From: CAZYMF01 sp964648215 | Lineage (GTDB): Bacteria > Desulfobacterota > Binatia > HRBIN30 > JACQVA1 | DNA length: 64,000 nt | Reading direction: 5' to 3' | NCBI GenBank assembly: GCA_964648215.1 | Contig: CAZYMF010000006.1 | Coordinates: 1 to 64,000, forward strand | Shown here: positions 18,800 through 26,660 of the stretch, piece by piece | How the letters are laid out: the number at the start of each line of letters is the position of its first letter | How positions within the stretch are numbered: the stretch's first letter is position 1 | Notes under the pieces: generated by a model | The model's database searches: none | What the model was told of the DNA's origin: nothing | What the model saw: the letters and a program-made list of their open reading frames with translations, nothing else | Position numbers and translations under genes: made by a program

Positions 18800-19661
18800 C
18801 CCGCGAGCACTCACCATCATCGGCAACACCGGCGACGACGACGCCTTTTTCGGCCTCCACGTCTCTCCCGATCTCGACACCGTCACCTACACGCTGGCCG
18901 GTCGCGCGGGAGAGCGTTCCGGCTGGGGCGTGCGGGGGGACACCTTCACCTGCCTGGGGGCCCTCGAACGCTACTATGCGGAGACCTGGTTTCAGCTCGG
19001 CGACGTCGATCTCGCCACACACATTTTCCGCACCGACGCGCTTCGTCGCGGCGAGCCCCTATCGACCGTCACCCGACAGATCGCGCGTCGGCATGGATTG
19101 GGCGTCGCCTTGCTCCCGATGAGCGACGATCCGGTGCGAACGGTGGTTCACGTCGCCGCCCGGGGAGCCCTGCCCTTCCAGCGCTACCTGGTGAAAGGAC
19201 GCGGGTGCGGACGGGTGCAGCGCGTGGAGCTGAAGGGGATCCGCCGCGCACGGCCGGCACCGGGGGTGTTGCGGGCCATCCAGCAGGCCCAGGTGATCGT
19301 ACTTCCCCCGAGCAACCCGATCGTCAGCATTGGGCCGATTTTGCAACTGCGCGGCGTTCGCGACGCCCTACGACGAACGCGCGCGCGGATCGCGGCAATC
19401 AGCCCGATCGTGGGTGGCGCGCCGATCAAGGGTCCGGCTCACCGCCTGCTGCGGGGTCTCGGGCATGAAGTCTCGCCCTTCGGCGTGGCCCGCCTGTATC
19501 GCGATTTCGTTGACCTGTTCGTGCTCGATCGGTGCGACGCCGACCATGCCCGACGCATCGAGAAGCTCGGGCTGCGCACCTTGGTCACCGATACGATCAT
19601 GTCGACGCCGGCGAAGTCGCGAGCTCTCGCCGCGGCCGTTCTGCGCGAGGTGGAAGCGTGA
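18714..19661 (+). CDS. cofD: 2-phospho-L-lactate (or phosphoenolpyruvate-derived) transferase CofD/FbiA
   Basis: Transfers the lactyl- or enolpyruvyl-phosphate moiety onto F0. The start MPVITKRVTALAGGVGAARFL has the CofD glycine-rich nucleotide loop, followed by IGNTGDDDAFFGLHVSPDLDTVTYTL, the family signature. Other motifs are GDTFTCLG and LPPSNPIVSIGPIL. The ATG at 18714 is used; five residues upstream lies another in-frame ATG at 18699. It sits inside the 3' end of cofH and overlaps cofE by 4 nt (GTGA). Confidence 0.95.
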   Translation: MPVITKRVTALAGGVGAARFLRGLHSLLDPRALTIIGNTGDDDAFFGLHVSPDLDTVTYTLAGRAGERSGWGVRGDTFTCLGALERYYAETWFQLGDVDLATHIFRTDALRRGEPLSTVTRQIARRHGLGVALLPMSDDPVRTVVHVAARGALPFQRYLVKGRGCGRVQRVELKGIRRARPAPGVLRAIQQAQVIVLPPSNPIVSIGPILQLRGVRDALRRTRARIAAISPIVGGAPIKGPAHRLLRGLGHEVSPFGVARLYRDFVDLFVLDRCDADHARRIEKLGLRTLVTDTIMSTPAKSRALAAAVLREVEA

Positions 19662-20413
19662 ATCTCTCCATCCTACCGATCCCGGGCGTTCCGTTGATTC
19701 GCCCCGGCGACGACCTGGGCTCCCTGCTCAGCGAGGCCATCGCACGAGCGGATCTCGGACCGATGGACGGCGATATTCTCGTGCTCTGCCAAAAGATCGT
19801 CTCGAAGGCCGAGGGCCGCGTTGTCAACCTCAACACCGTGACTGCTTCGCCCTTTGCGCAGAAGCTGGCCGCGATGACCACGGACAAGGATCCGCGCGCG
19901 GTCGAGGTCATCCTCGGGGAAACCAACCGCATCATCAAGATGGATCGCGGTCATCTGATCGTCGAAACCGGCCCCGGATTCGTTTGCGCCAACGCTGGCG
20001 TCGACGAGTCGAACAGCCTCGATGACGAGACGCTCATCCTCCTGCCGCGGGACTGCGACGGGTCCGCCGCCCGGCTACGCGAAGCCGTCCGCGCCCGGAC
20101 GCGACGAGAGATCGCCGTGATCATCACCGATACCTTCGGTCGCCCCTGGCGCGAGGGCCTGGTGGACTTCGCCCTCGGTGTCGCGGGCATCGATCCGCTG
20201 CTGGACTTCCGCGGCCAGCGCGACCTGAACGGTCGTGAGCTTCACCACACCGTGACGGCGCAAGCTGATGCCCTCGCGGCCGCCGCCGGCCTGGTCATGC
20301 GCAAGGGCGACGGCATTCCCGCTGCGCTCGTGCGCGGCTACGACTACAACACCGCGACCGAAGGCGGCGGCACGAAGCTGCTGCGCAGCCGAGAGTTCGA
20401 CCTGTTCCGCTAG
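19658..20413 (+). CDS. cofE: Coenzyme F420-0:L-glutamate ligase CofE
   Basis: Adds glutamate residues to F420-0. It begins at GTG 19658, overlapping the cofD stop. Family motifs are DILVLCQKIVSKAEGRVV, GFVCANAGVDESN, ITDTFGRPWREG, GVAGIDPLLDFRGQRD and YDYNTATEGGGTKLLR. About 251 residues is the archaeal/stand-alone CofE length, without the C-terminal FMN domain of actinobacterial FbiB. No cofC (guanylyltransferase) gene is seen in the window, so that step must be encoded elsewhere. Confidence 0.95.
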   Translation: MNLSILPIPGVPLIRPGDDLGSLLSEAIARADLGPMDGDILVLCQKIVSKAEGRVVNLNTVTASPFAQKLAAMTTDKDPRAVEVILGETNRIIKMDRGHLIVETGPGFVCANAGVDESNSLDDETLILLPRDCDGSAARLREAVRARTRREIAVIITDTFGRPWREGLVDFALGVAGIDPLLDFRGQRDLNGRELHHTVTAQADALAAAAGLVMRKGDGIPAALVRGYDYNTATEGGGTKLLRSREFDLFR

Positions 20414-20450
20414 GTCGAACCGGCCATTGGTCGCAGGAGGGGGCGTGCCC

Positions 20451-20479
20451 TTGAGAGTGTGCCGTCGGTCGGATATGAA
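20451..20479 (+). promoter_or_regulatory. Sigma-70 type promoter of cysC
   Basis: TTGAGA (20451-20456), spacer 17, TATGAA (20474-20479). The predicted start is near 20486, about 42 nt before the cysC ATG. It separates cysC from the F420 operon. Confidence 0.5.
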
Positions 20480-20527
20480 GTGTCTCTTCTAGCTGAACCC
20501 AGCTTTGGTAAAGGAGACCCATTCGGC

Positions 20528-21142
20528 ATGAGTGAACCGAAGTCGAAGCATATCGTCTGGCATCCCGGCAACGTATCCAAGGCCGACCGAGAGACCATTC
20601 TGGGCCACAAGTCGTGCACCGTGTGGATGACCGGGCTGTCCGGATCGGGCAAGTCCACGCTGGCGGTAGCGCTCGAAAAGAAGCTCTGGGACCGTGGTGT
20701 GCACGCCTTCGTCCTCGACGGCGACAACATCCGGCACGGCCTCAACAAGGATCTCGGTTTTTCCCCCGAGGACCGCAACGAGAACATCCGGCGCATCGGC
20801 GAGGTGGCCAAGCTGTTCACCGACGCCGGCGTCGTCAATGTCACCGCATTCATCTCACCGTACCGAGCCGATCGCGACTTGGCACGCCAGCTGATGACCG
20901 ACGGGGACTTCATCGAGGTGTTCGTCGACTGTCCCTTGGACGTCTGCGAGCAGCGCGACCCGAAGGGACTCTACAAGAAGGCTCGAGCCGGCCAGATTCC
21001 CGAATTCACCGGGATCTCGGCACCCTACGAACAACCTCTCAAGCCCGAGATTACCGTCAACACCGCCCACCAGAGCGAAGCGGAGAGTCTGCAGTCCATC
21101 GTTGACTACCTCGAGCGAGGCGGCTACGTTCCATTGGCTTGA
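20528..21142 (+). CDS. cysC: Adenylyl-sulfate kinase
   Basis: Phosphorylates APS to PAPS for sulfate assimilation or sulfotransfer. The P-loop is GLSGSGKST. The APS-binding motifs are FVLDGDNIRHGLNKDLGFSPEDR and FISPYRADRDLAR. FVDCPLDVCEQRDPKGLYKKAR is the family signature before the lid. At 204 residues it is a full-length stand-alone kinase with no sulfurylase fusion. The ATG at 20528 is preceded by AAGGAG (20511-20516). No other sulfate-assimilation genes are adjacent, which suggests PAPS for sulfation as one possibility. Confidence 0.96.
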   Translation: MSEPKSKHIVWHPGNVSKADRETILGHKSCTVWMTGLSGSGKSTLAVALEKKLWDRGVHAFVLDGDNIRHGLNKDLGFSPEDRNENIRRIGEVAKLFTDAGVVNVTAFISPYRADRDLARQLMTDGDFIEVFVDCPLDVCEQRDPKGLYKKARAGQIPEFTGISAPYEQPLKPEITVNTAHQSEAESLQSIVDYLERGGYVPLA

Positions 21143-21256
21143 CGACGGGCAACGAGCGCCGTCGGCTCTGGCGCCCGTGCAACATGCTAGCGCCGGTGCC
21201 TCGGCGCCGCCGTCAACCCCACTCCCTATCGGGTTTCTGTTCCTTCCGCTCGGCTC

Positions 21257-21272
21257 TGGCATCCCGCTTGCT
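21257..21272 (+). promoter_or_regulatory. Sigma-54 type -24/-12 promoter of a small membrane protein gene
   Basis: TGGCATCCCGCTTGCT matches 10 of 12 conserved positions, with GG (21258-21259) and GC (21270-21271) at exact spacing and a perfect TTGCT. The predicted start point near 21283 is 19 nt upstream of the ATG at 21302, leaving room for AAGG at 21291-21294. Confidence 0.6.
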
Positions 21273-21301
21273 CGGACAAATTGTGCAGCGAAGGTGAACC
21301 G

Positions 21302-21550
21302 ATGGCCAGTGCAAGCGTTCGGACCAGCCGTCCCCGCGAGATGAGTGGGAAGTCATATCCCAAGCGCACAATGTCGTCCCCCCCGCGTTTCTCGCGTTCC
21401 CGAGCGCTCATCTCGCGCACCCTCTGGAATCGTTGGCGGCAATATCTGCCCGACGACCCAGAGGGACGGCGGCGGCTGGAAGACTACCTGTTGTATGCGG
21501 GGGTGGTCTTGGTGGTCGTCATCGCGACCTACCTTGTCGTGTTCGACTGA
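21302..21550 (+). CDS. Small basic single-pass membrane protein
   Basis: An 82-residue protein I do not recognise. The first 60 residues are strongly basic and Ser/Arg-rich. The C-terminus is one hydrophobic helix (YLLYAGVVLVVVIATYLVVF) ending two residues before the stop, so it may be tail-anchored with a cytosolic basic domain. The gene is supported by an AAGG ribosome site and by the sigma-54-type promoter 30 nt upstream. It stands alone between cysC and the convergent etfBA gene. Confidence 0.5.
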   Translation: MASASVRTSRPREMSGKSYPKRTMSSPPRFSRSRALISRTLWNRWRQYLPDDPEGRRRLEDYLLYAGVVLVVVIATYLVVFD

Positions 21551-21670
21551 AAGTCCTGGTCGCAATGACCGGCCGTTGAGAATCGGCACCGTTCTCCGCC
21601 TGCGATGCGCATGCCGCCTTTGGCATACGGAGGACGCCAGAGGGCTCATTCCCCTCTGTCTGGGCGCTCC

Positions 21671-23500
21671 TCACGCCCGACGCACCGCGGCAAATCGCTC
21701 GACGAGCAGCGGCACAACATGCGCATAGTCGCCGACGACACCGAAATCCGCCTGCTTGAACACGGGGGCCTTCGGGTTCTTGTTGATCCCGACGATCAGT
21801 CCGGCGCGACGCACGCCGACCATGTGCTCCATCGCACCCCGGATGCCGATGGCGATATAGAGCTGCGGAGCCACCGAGCGCCCGGTCAACCCAACCTGAT
21901 ATTGCTTTGGAAGCCAGCCCTCGTCGGTGACGTCACGCGTCGTACAGAGGGCGGCGCCGAGCGCAGCCGCCAGCGGCTCGATTATGGAGAGATTCTCTTT
22001 GCTTCCGATTCCCTTGCCCACCCCGATGATGATCGCGGCGGTATCCAACTCGGTCGCGCGCTCGGCCGATTCTTGCCGGGCGAGCACACGCAAGCGCGCG
22101 GAGAAGCCCGTGGGGATCAACAACCGCTCCACGGCAGCAACCGCGCCGAGATCGGGTTCCGGCGCCGCCAGCAGTCCGGGGCGAACCGTCGCCATCTCCG
22201 GCAAGGTCCGGGAAAGAATGGGGGCAACGACAGTGCCTCCAAATGCCGGCTTGTACTGGAGCAGACGCCCGTCAATGTCGAGATCGAGGTCGATACAGTC
22301 GCCGGTGAGCCCCAACCCCAGCCGCGCCGCCACACGGGGTGCCACATCTCGACCCATCGTCGTCGAGGGCAACAAGACGACCCCCGGGCGACGCGTCCGA
22401 ATCGCCTCGGCCAGGATCGTCGCCATCAGCTCCGTATCATGAATCGCCAGGCTCCCATCATCGGCGAGCAGCACGCGCTCCGCACCGCTCCGGGCAATCT
22501 CGGCGACCAGCGGGGTCACGCCGGAGCCCAGGAGCACGGCACTCGTCGTTCCGCCAAGCCGACGCGCCAGCTCCCGAGCTTTGCCGAGCAACTCGTTCGT
22601 GACCGGGCGGAGTCTTTGACCGATGACCTCGGCGATCACCCAGACATCCTTCGCGCCCGAGCGCGCTACACGGGGCCCGTCCGACGGTTCAGACCGGCCA
22701 TCGAGCCGCCACTCCCCGAAGAGGCCTCTCTCGACAAGCGCGCTGACCAATTGTTCGACGGCTGCTTCGGGAGTATCGCCCAACACCTGCCCAGCCCGCT
22801 TGCTCTCCACGCTCTGGAAACCGACCACCCACGTGGGCGAGCCGGCGGCGCCGACCTTCCCCGGGTCGAGCCCGAGGCTCGCCGTGTCGAACGTGGTCAC
22901 CGTCTTCTGCTTCGCCCGCTCGCGGTCGCTCTTGGTCGGAAATCGTTCGGGCGCAAGGTCCTCGGCGGCGGTGACCAGAACCGGCAAGGTCGCTTCGACC
23001 GTTTCGAAGCCGTCATCGGTCTCGCGCTCCGCGACAACCCGACGCGTTGCCAAATCCACATCCAGAGTCCGCGCCACCGTGATCTGGGGCAGATCCAGCA
23101 GCTCGGCCACCTCCGGACCGACCTGACCGGTTTCCGCGTCGACGCTGTGGCGGCCGCAGAGAATCAGATCCGCCTGTTCGCGTTCGATCGCGGCGGCGAG
23201 CGCCCTCGCGGTCGCCAAGGTGTCGGAGCCGGCAAAGCCACGGTCACAGAGATGAACCGCCCGGTCGGCACCCAGGGCAAGGCATTCTTCGAGGGCTTGG
23301 CGTGCCTGCGGCGGTCCCATCGTCAAGACGACGACCTCCAGATTGTGGCGACGGCCGATCTCAACCGCATGGAGCAGCGCCCGGATGTCGAACGCGCTCA
23401 CCTCGGTCGGCACCCCCTCGCGCTTCAGGCTCTTGGTCGTCGGATCAACCTGCATCGCAGACATCACCGGCACCTGCTTGACGCAAACCACGATTCGCAT
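21671..23500 (-). CDS. etfBA: Fused electron transfer flavoprotein, beta then alpha subunit
   Basis: One 609-residue chain. The ETF-beta part starts MRIVVCVKQVPV and has GADRAVHLCDRGFAGSDT and DLILCGRHSVDAETGQVGPEVA. After a linker, from about residue 275, the alpha part begins (VWVIAEVIGQRLRPVTNELLGKARELA). It ends with the FAD-binding domain QVGLTGRSVAPQLYIAIGI followed by NKNPKAPVFKQADFGVVGD. It should carry electrons from acyl-CoA or similar dehydrogenases to the membrane quinone pool. The ATG at 23500 has AAGGGGG upstream. The two subunits are normally separate genes; no dehydrogenase is adjacent. Confidence 0.93.
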   Translation of the reverse strand: MRIVVCVKQVPVMSAMQVDPTTKSLKREGVPTEVSAFDIRALLHAVEIGRRHNLEVVVLTMGPPQARQALEECLALGADRAVHLCDRGFAGSDTLATARALAAAIEREQADLILCGRHSVDAETGQVGPEVAELLDLPQITVARTLDVDLATRRVVAERETDDGFETVEATLPVLVTAAEDLAPERFPTKSDRERAKQKTVTTFDTASLGLDPGKVGAAGSPTWVVGFQSVESKRAGQVLGDTPEAAVEQLVSALVERGLFGEWRLDGRSEPSDGPRVARSGAKDVWVIAEVIGQRLRPVTNELLGKARELARRLGGTTSAVLLGSGVTPLVAEIARSGAERVLLADDGSLAIHDTELMATILAEAIRTRRPGVVLLPSTTMGRDVAPRVAARLGLGLTGDCIDLDLDIDGRLLQYKPAFGGTVVAPILSRTLPEMATVRPGLLAAPEPDLGAVAAVERLLIPTGFSARLRVLARQESAERATELDTAAIIIGVGKGIGSKENLSIIEPLAAALGAALCTTRDVTDEGWLPKQYQVGLTGRSVAPQLYIAIGIRGAMEHMVGVRRAGLIVGINKNPKAPVFKQADFGVVGDYAHVVPLLVERFAAVRRA

Positions 23501-23564
23501 CGATTCGGCCCCCTTTCCAACCTCGTGCTCCGAAGCTCTGGCAGCAATCCAACTCGAGCGCAAC

Positions 23565-23593
23565 GGCGCGCGCGGGCGCGGCCCGCGCGCGCC
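23565..23593. repeat. Perfect GC hairpin between divergent etfBA and cyclase genes
   Basis: GGCGCGCGCGGGC (23565-23577), a 3-nt loop, and GCCCGCGCGCGCC (23581-23593) form a perfect 13-bp inverted repeat. It lies 65 nt upstream of etfBA and 73 nt upstream of the divergent gene, so it is in promoter territory rather than at a gene end. Confidence 0.7.
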
Positions 23594-23666
23594 AATCCCC
23601 CGCCCCACAGTGGCATTCCACGCCGGAACGGTTTAGGTTTCTGCAGCCGAGGTTGCTGAGGGAGAG

Positions 23667-24455
23667 ATGATGCGTCTACGGTTACTCACGCTGCCGGTGG
23701 TGTTTCTCGTTGCGTCGGGATGCCACTTTTCTTCGAGCGTCGCCGAGCCCAAGCAGATCATCGATCTCTCGCCGCGCCTGACACCGACCAGCGCCTGCGA
23801 GCAGATAGGTCGTCGGACCTGCGAGTTCCTCGGGGTGCCGCTGCGCGAACCGTTCGCCCCGGTCACGGCGCCGGATCCCAGTCATTCCTACGGACTGACC
23901 ATGCTCACCCTGCTCAGCCACGCGGGCGCTCATCTCGATGCCCCGGGTCGTCTCTTGCGCAATGGAGCCTTGGCGGACCAGGTGCCGCTCGGTCGCCTCT
24001 TCGGCCCCGCTCGCCTGTGGGACGTGCGCTGGCATGATCGCCACTCGCCGCTGCAGATCACCGACCTCAGCCAGCTACCGGCGGTGCAACCGGGGGAGAT
24101 TCTACTCCTCTTCACCGGCTACACGCCGCCAGCGCCGGACGACTGGCCGGTGTACACCTGGCTGTCACCACAAGCGGCCAGCTGGCTGGCGCAACAGCAC
24201 ATCCGCGCCCTGGCCACCGACATGCCGAGTATCGACAGCTTTCAGGAAGGCACGCAGCTACTCGAACGCAACCGCCCTCCCGAAGAGGTATGGGCGGCAC
24301 ACATCCCGTTCCTCGAGGCTGGCATTCCCATCGTTGAGGGATTGGTCCACCTGGATGCCCTGGAGGGAGAGTCCCACATCGTCTTCGTCGGCTTTCCCCT
24401 GGCCGTCCCGGAACGCAGCGGAGCCCCGATGCGCGCGGCGGCGCTTGTGTACTGA
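23667..24455 (+). CDS. Cyclase-family (kynurenine formamidase-like) lipoprotein
   Basis: About 262 residues with a lipoprotein signal peptide ending VASGC (Cys about 19), so it is predicted to be membrane-anchored outside the cytoplasm. The cyclase-family metal motif HxGxHxDxP is present as HAGAHLDAP, with Ala in place of the usual Thr. Other family blocks are IIDLSPRL near the start and LATDMPSIDSFQ and EGLVHLDAL near the end. The fold usually hydrolyses amides or lactones such as N-formylkynurenine; the substrate is unknown. An exported lipoprotein form is not typical of formamidases. Confidence 0.8.
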   Translation: MMRLRLLTLPVVFLVASGCHFSSSVAEPKQIIDLSPRLTPTSACEQIGRRTCEFLGVPLREPFAPVTAPDPSHSYGLTMLTLLSHAGAHLDAPGRLLRNGALADQVPLGRLFGPARLWDVRWHDRHSPLQITDLSQLPAVQPGEILLLFTGYTPPAPDDWPVYTWLSPQAASWLAQQHIRALATDMPSIDSFQEGTQLLERNRPPEEVWAAHIPFLEAGIPIVEGLVHLDALEGESHIVFVGFPLAVPERSGAPMRAAALVY

Positions 24456-24509
24456 ATTCCCCCGCCCCGGCAAGCCGGCCTCGCCGTCGGGAACCTCGCC
24501 GCGCGTCAA

Positions 24510-24538
24510 TTGACTCCCTGGGGCCTTTTCCCTAATCT
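24510..24538 (+). promoter_or_regulatory. Putative sigma-70 promoter of the ttuB-ttuA-trmI cluster
   Basis: TTGACT (24510-24515), a 17-nt spacer and TAATCT (24533-24538). The -10 is weak. The ATG of ttuB follows at 24554, leaving a leader of only about 10 nt. Confidence 0.4.
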
Positions 24539-24553
24539 TCCGGCCATCCCCAC

Positions 24554-24769
24554 ATGCGCATCACGTTGTTACCACAGCACAAGGAGATCGACCTGCCCGG
24601 TCGACGCCGGGTAGCCGATGTCCTGCGTCAACTCGGCATGCTGCCGGGCACGGTGATGGTGATTCGCGGGGACGAGCTCGTCACCGAGCACGATTTCCTG
24701 GAGGCGGAGGACACGGTAGAGATCCGGTCCGTGATCTCCGGTGGCTTGTCGGTCACGGCACCCCGATGA
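24554..24769 (+). CDS. ttuB: TtuB/ThiS-like ubiquitin-fold sulfur carrier protein
   Basis: A 71-residue beta-grasp protein: MRITLL, then RVADVLRQLGMLPGTVMVIRG and DTVEIRSVISGG match ThiS/MoaD/TtuB proteins, which carry sulfur as a thiocarboxylate on a C-terminal Gly-Gly. Here the Gly-Gly (residues 63-64) is followed by seven residues (LSVTAPR). The carrier would therefore need proteolytic trimming, or the natural end is altered by the ATGA overlap with the next gene. Direct coupling to a TtuA-type thiolase makes tRNA 2-thiolation its most likely job. Confidence 0.78.
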   Translation: MRITLLPQHKEIDLPGRRRVADVLRQLGMLPGTVMVIRGDELVTEHDFLEAEDTVEIRSVISGGLSVTAPR

Positions 24770-25701
24770 AGTGCATTCGTTGCCGCGAGCGTGCCGAGAT
24801 CCACCTGCGCCAGCACAACTCGGCTTTCTGCCGCACCTGCTACGTCTTCTACTTTCACCGTCAGGTCGAGCGTGCCATCCACAAGGAGAGCATGTTCACC
24901 CCCGAGGACGAGGTCCTCGTCGCCGTATCCGGTGGCAAGGACAGCCTTGCCTTGTGGGACGTGCTGGTTGCGCTCGGCTACCGGACCGTTGGTCTGCACC
25001 TGGCCCTGGGGATCGGCGAATACTCCGCGACGTCGACGGAGAAGACAGAGCAATTTGCGCGCGCTCGCGGGCTGCGGCTGATCACCGTGCCGCTGGCGTC
25101 GGAGGGCCCCGGTCTGGCCATTTCGACGGTGGCCACCTCGACCAATCGCAAGCCCTGCGCGGCGTGTGGAACGGTGAAACGACACTACTTCGACGGCGTC
25201 GCGGCCGAGCACGGTTTCCGCGTAGTGGCCACGGGGCACAACTTGGATGACGAAGCGGCGCGCCTGCTCGGCAACGTTCTGCGTTGGCAGACCGAGCATC
25301 TGGCCAAGCAGAGCCCGGTACTGCAACCCAATCACGCGAAATTCGCCCGCAAGGTGAAGCCGCTCTTCCGCATCAGTGAGTACGAAGCCGCCGTTTATGC
25401 GTTCGTCCGCGGTATCGACTACATCGTGGAGGAATGCCCCAACAGCGTCGGGGCCACGCAACTAGTCTACAAGGATGTCCTCAATCGCCTTGAAGCGGCG
25501 ATGCCGGGGACGAAGCTGACTTTCGTTCAAGAGTTCTTGCGTGCGGGGCGGCCGGCGTTCGTCACGGCGGAGGCAGCACCGCCGCCGGAGACCTGCGAGC
25601 GCTGCGGCATGCCGTCGTACGGGGCGATCTGCTCGTTCTGCCGTCTGGTTGCCGAGGTCGAGCGCAAACAGGAAACGCGTCGAAGCGCGCAGAGCGGCTA
25701 A
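24766..25701 (+). CDS. ttuA: tRNA 2-thiolation enzyme TtuA (TtcA/TtuA family)
   Basis: A 311-residue PP-loop ATPase. An N-terminal zinc ribbon (CIRC...CRTC, residues 3-25) is followed by the PP-loop SGGKDS (55-60). CAAC (131-134) with Cys224 in EECPNS corresponds to the iron-sulfur ligands of TtuA. A C-terminal zinc ribbon CERCG...CSFC follows. The family uses a sulfur carrier to convert U54 (or m5U54) of the tRNA T-loop to its 2-thio form. It overlaps the carrier gene by 4 nt, and the next gene encodes an enzyme acting at A58 of the same loop. Confidence 0.9.
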   Translation: MKCIRCRERAEIHLRQHNSAFCRTCYVFYFHRQVERAIHKESMFTPEDEVLVAVSGGKDSLALWDVLVALGYRTVGLHLALGIGEYSATSTEKTEQFARARGLRLITVPLASEGPGLAISTVATSTNRKPCAACGTVKRHYFDGVAAEHGFRVVATGHNLDDEAARLLGNVLRWQTEHLAKQSPVLQPNHAKFARKVKPLFRISEYEAAVYAFVRGIDYIVEECPNSVGATQLVYKDVLNRLEAAMPGTKLTFVQEFLRAGRPAFVTAEAAPPPETCERCGMPSYGAICSFCRLVAEVERKQETRRSAQSG

Positions 25702-25755
25702 CGAGCGAAGATCGGGCCGCGCGCGCCGACCCCCTACCGAGAAGAATGCCGAGCC

Positions 25756-26607
25756 ATGAGTGACCGTTCCCATCTCGTCGCGGGCGAGAGTGTCCTGTTC
25801 ATCGATCGCAAGGAGCGCGAGTACCTGCGCACCCTGCGCCCCGGCGCGCGTGTACATCTGCGGAGCGGATCTCTCCAAGCGGACCACCTGATCGGGTCGC
25901 AGGAAGGCACCGTCGTCTACAATACGGCGCGGGAGCCCTTCCTGATGCTCCGCCCCACCTTTGCGCAGCTCATCCCCAGTCTGCCGCGGCGCGCCCAGGT
26001 CATCTACCCGAAGGACATCGGGCCGATCTTGCTGTGGGGCGACATCTACCCCGGAGCCAACGTCGTCGAGATCGGCACCGGCCCCGGGGCACTGACCATG
26101 GCTCTGCTGCGCGCCGTCGGCACCAGCGGTCATCTGACCTCCTACGAGGCCCGCCCCGACTTCGTCGAGATGGCCCGCCGAAACGTGGAACTTTACCATG
26201 GCCCGGCGCCAAACTGGACCCTCAAGCTGGCCGACGCGACCAATGGGATCCAGGAGCGTGAAGTCGATCGGCTGCTTCTCGATTTGGCAGAGCCGTGGCA
26301 TCTGTTGCTGCAGATCGAGGCCGCACTCCGTCCCGGCGGACTCGTCGTCGGCTACCTCCCAACCGCGCTCCAGGTGAAGGAATGGGTCGATGCCCTGCGC
26401 GCCCGCGGCTTCGGTGCGGTGCAGGCGATGGAGACGCTGATGCGGTTCTGGCACGTGAAGGCGCGCAGCGTGCGCCCGGAGCATCGCATGGTGGCCCACA
26501 CCGGGTTCATCACCGTCGCACGCCGTCTCGCTCCCTCGGCGATTCCCGTCGCCCTCGACGCCGACGACGAAGACTCGACGGACGAGGATCCTCCCGACGA
26601 GCGTTGA
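25756..26607 (+). CDS. trmI: tRNA (adenine-58-N1)-methyltransferase TrmI
   Basis: A 283-residue class I SAM methyltransferase making m1A58 in the tRNA T-loop. The N-terminal beta domain is followed by QVIYPKDIGPILLWGDI, highly characteristic of TrmI. The SAM motif is EIGTGPGALT (105-114) and the later motif is DRLLLDLAEPWHLL. The C-terminus is an acidic Asp/Glu tail (residues about 268-283). It lies 54 nt after ttuA; m1A58 is known to favour 2-thiolation at position 54 in Thermus, so the clustering makes functional sense. Confidence 0.95.
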   Translation: MSDRSHLVAGESVLFIDRKEREYLRTLRPGARVHLRSGSLQADHLIGSQEGTVVYNTAREPFLMLRPTFAQLIPSLPRRAQVIYPKDIGPILLWGDIYPGANVVEIGTGPGALTMALLRAVGTSGHLTSYEARPDFVEMARRNVELYHGPAPNWTLKLADATNGIQEREVDRLLLDLAEPWHLLLQIEAALRPGGLVVGYLPTALQVKEWVDALRARGFGAVQAMETLMRFWHVKARSVRPEHRMVAHTGFITVARRLAPSAIPVALDADDEDSTDEDPPDER

Positions 26608-26660
26608 CTCACCGCCCCACGCTGTAGTACCGATTCCCTGGTTTCGACGCGCGGTCGCTG

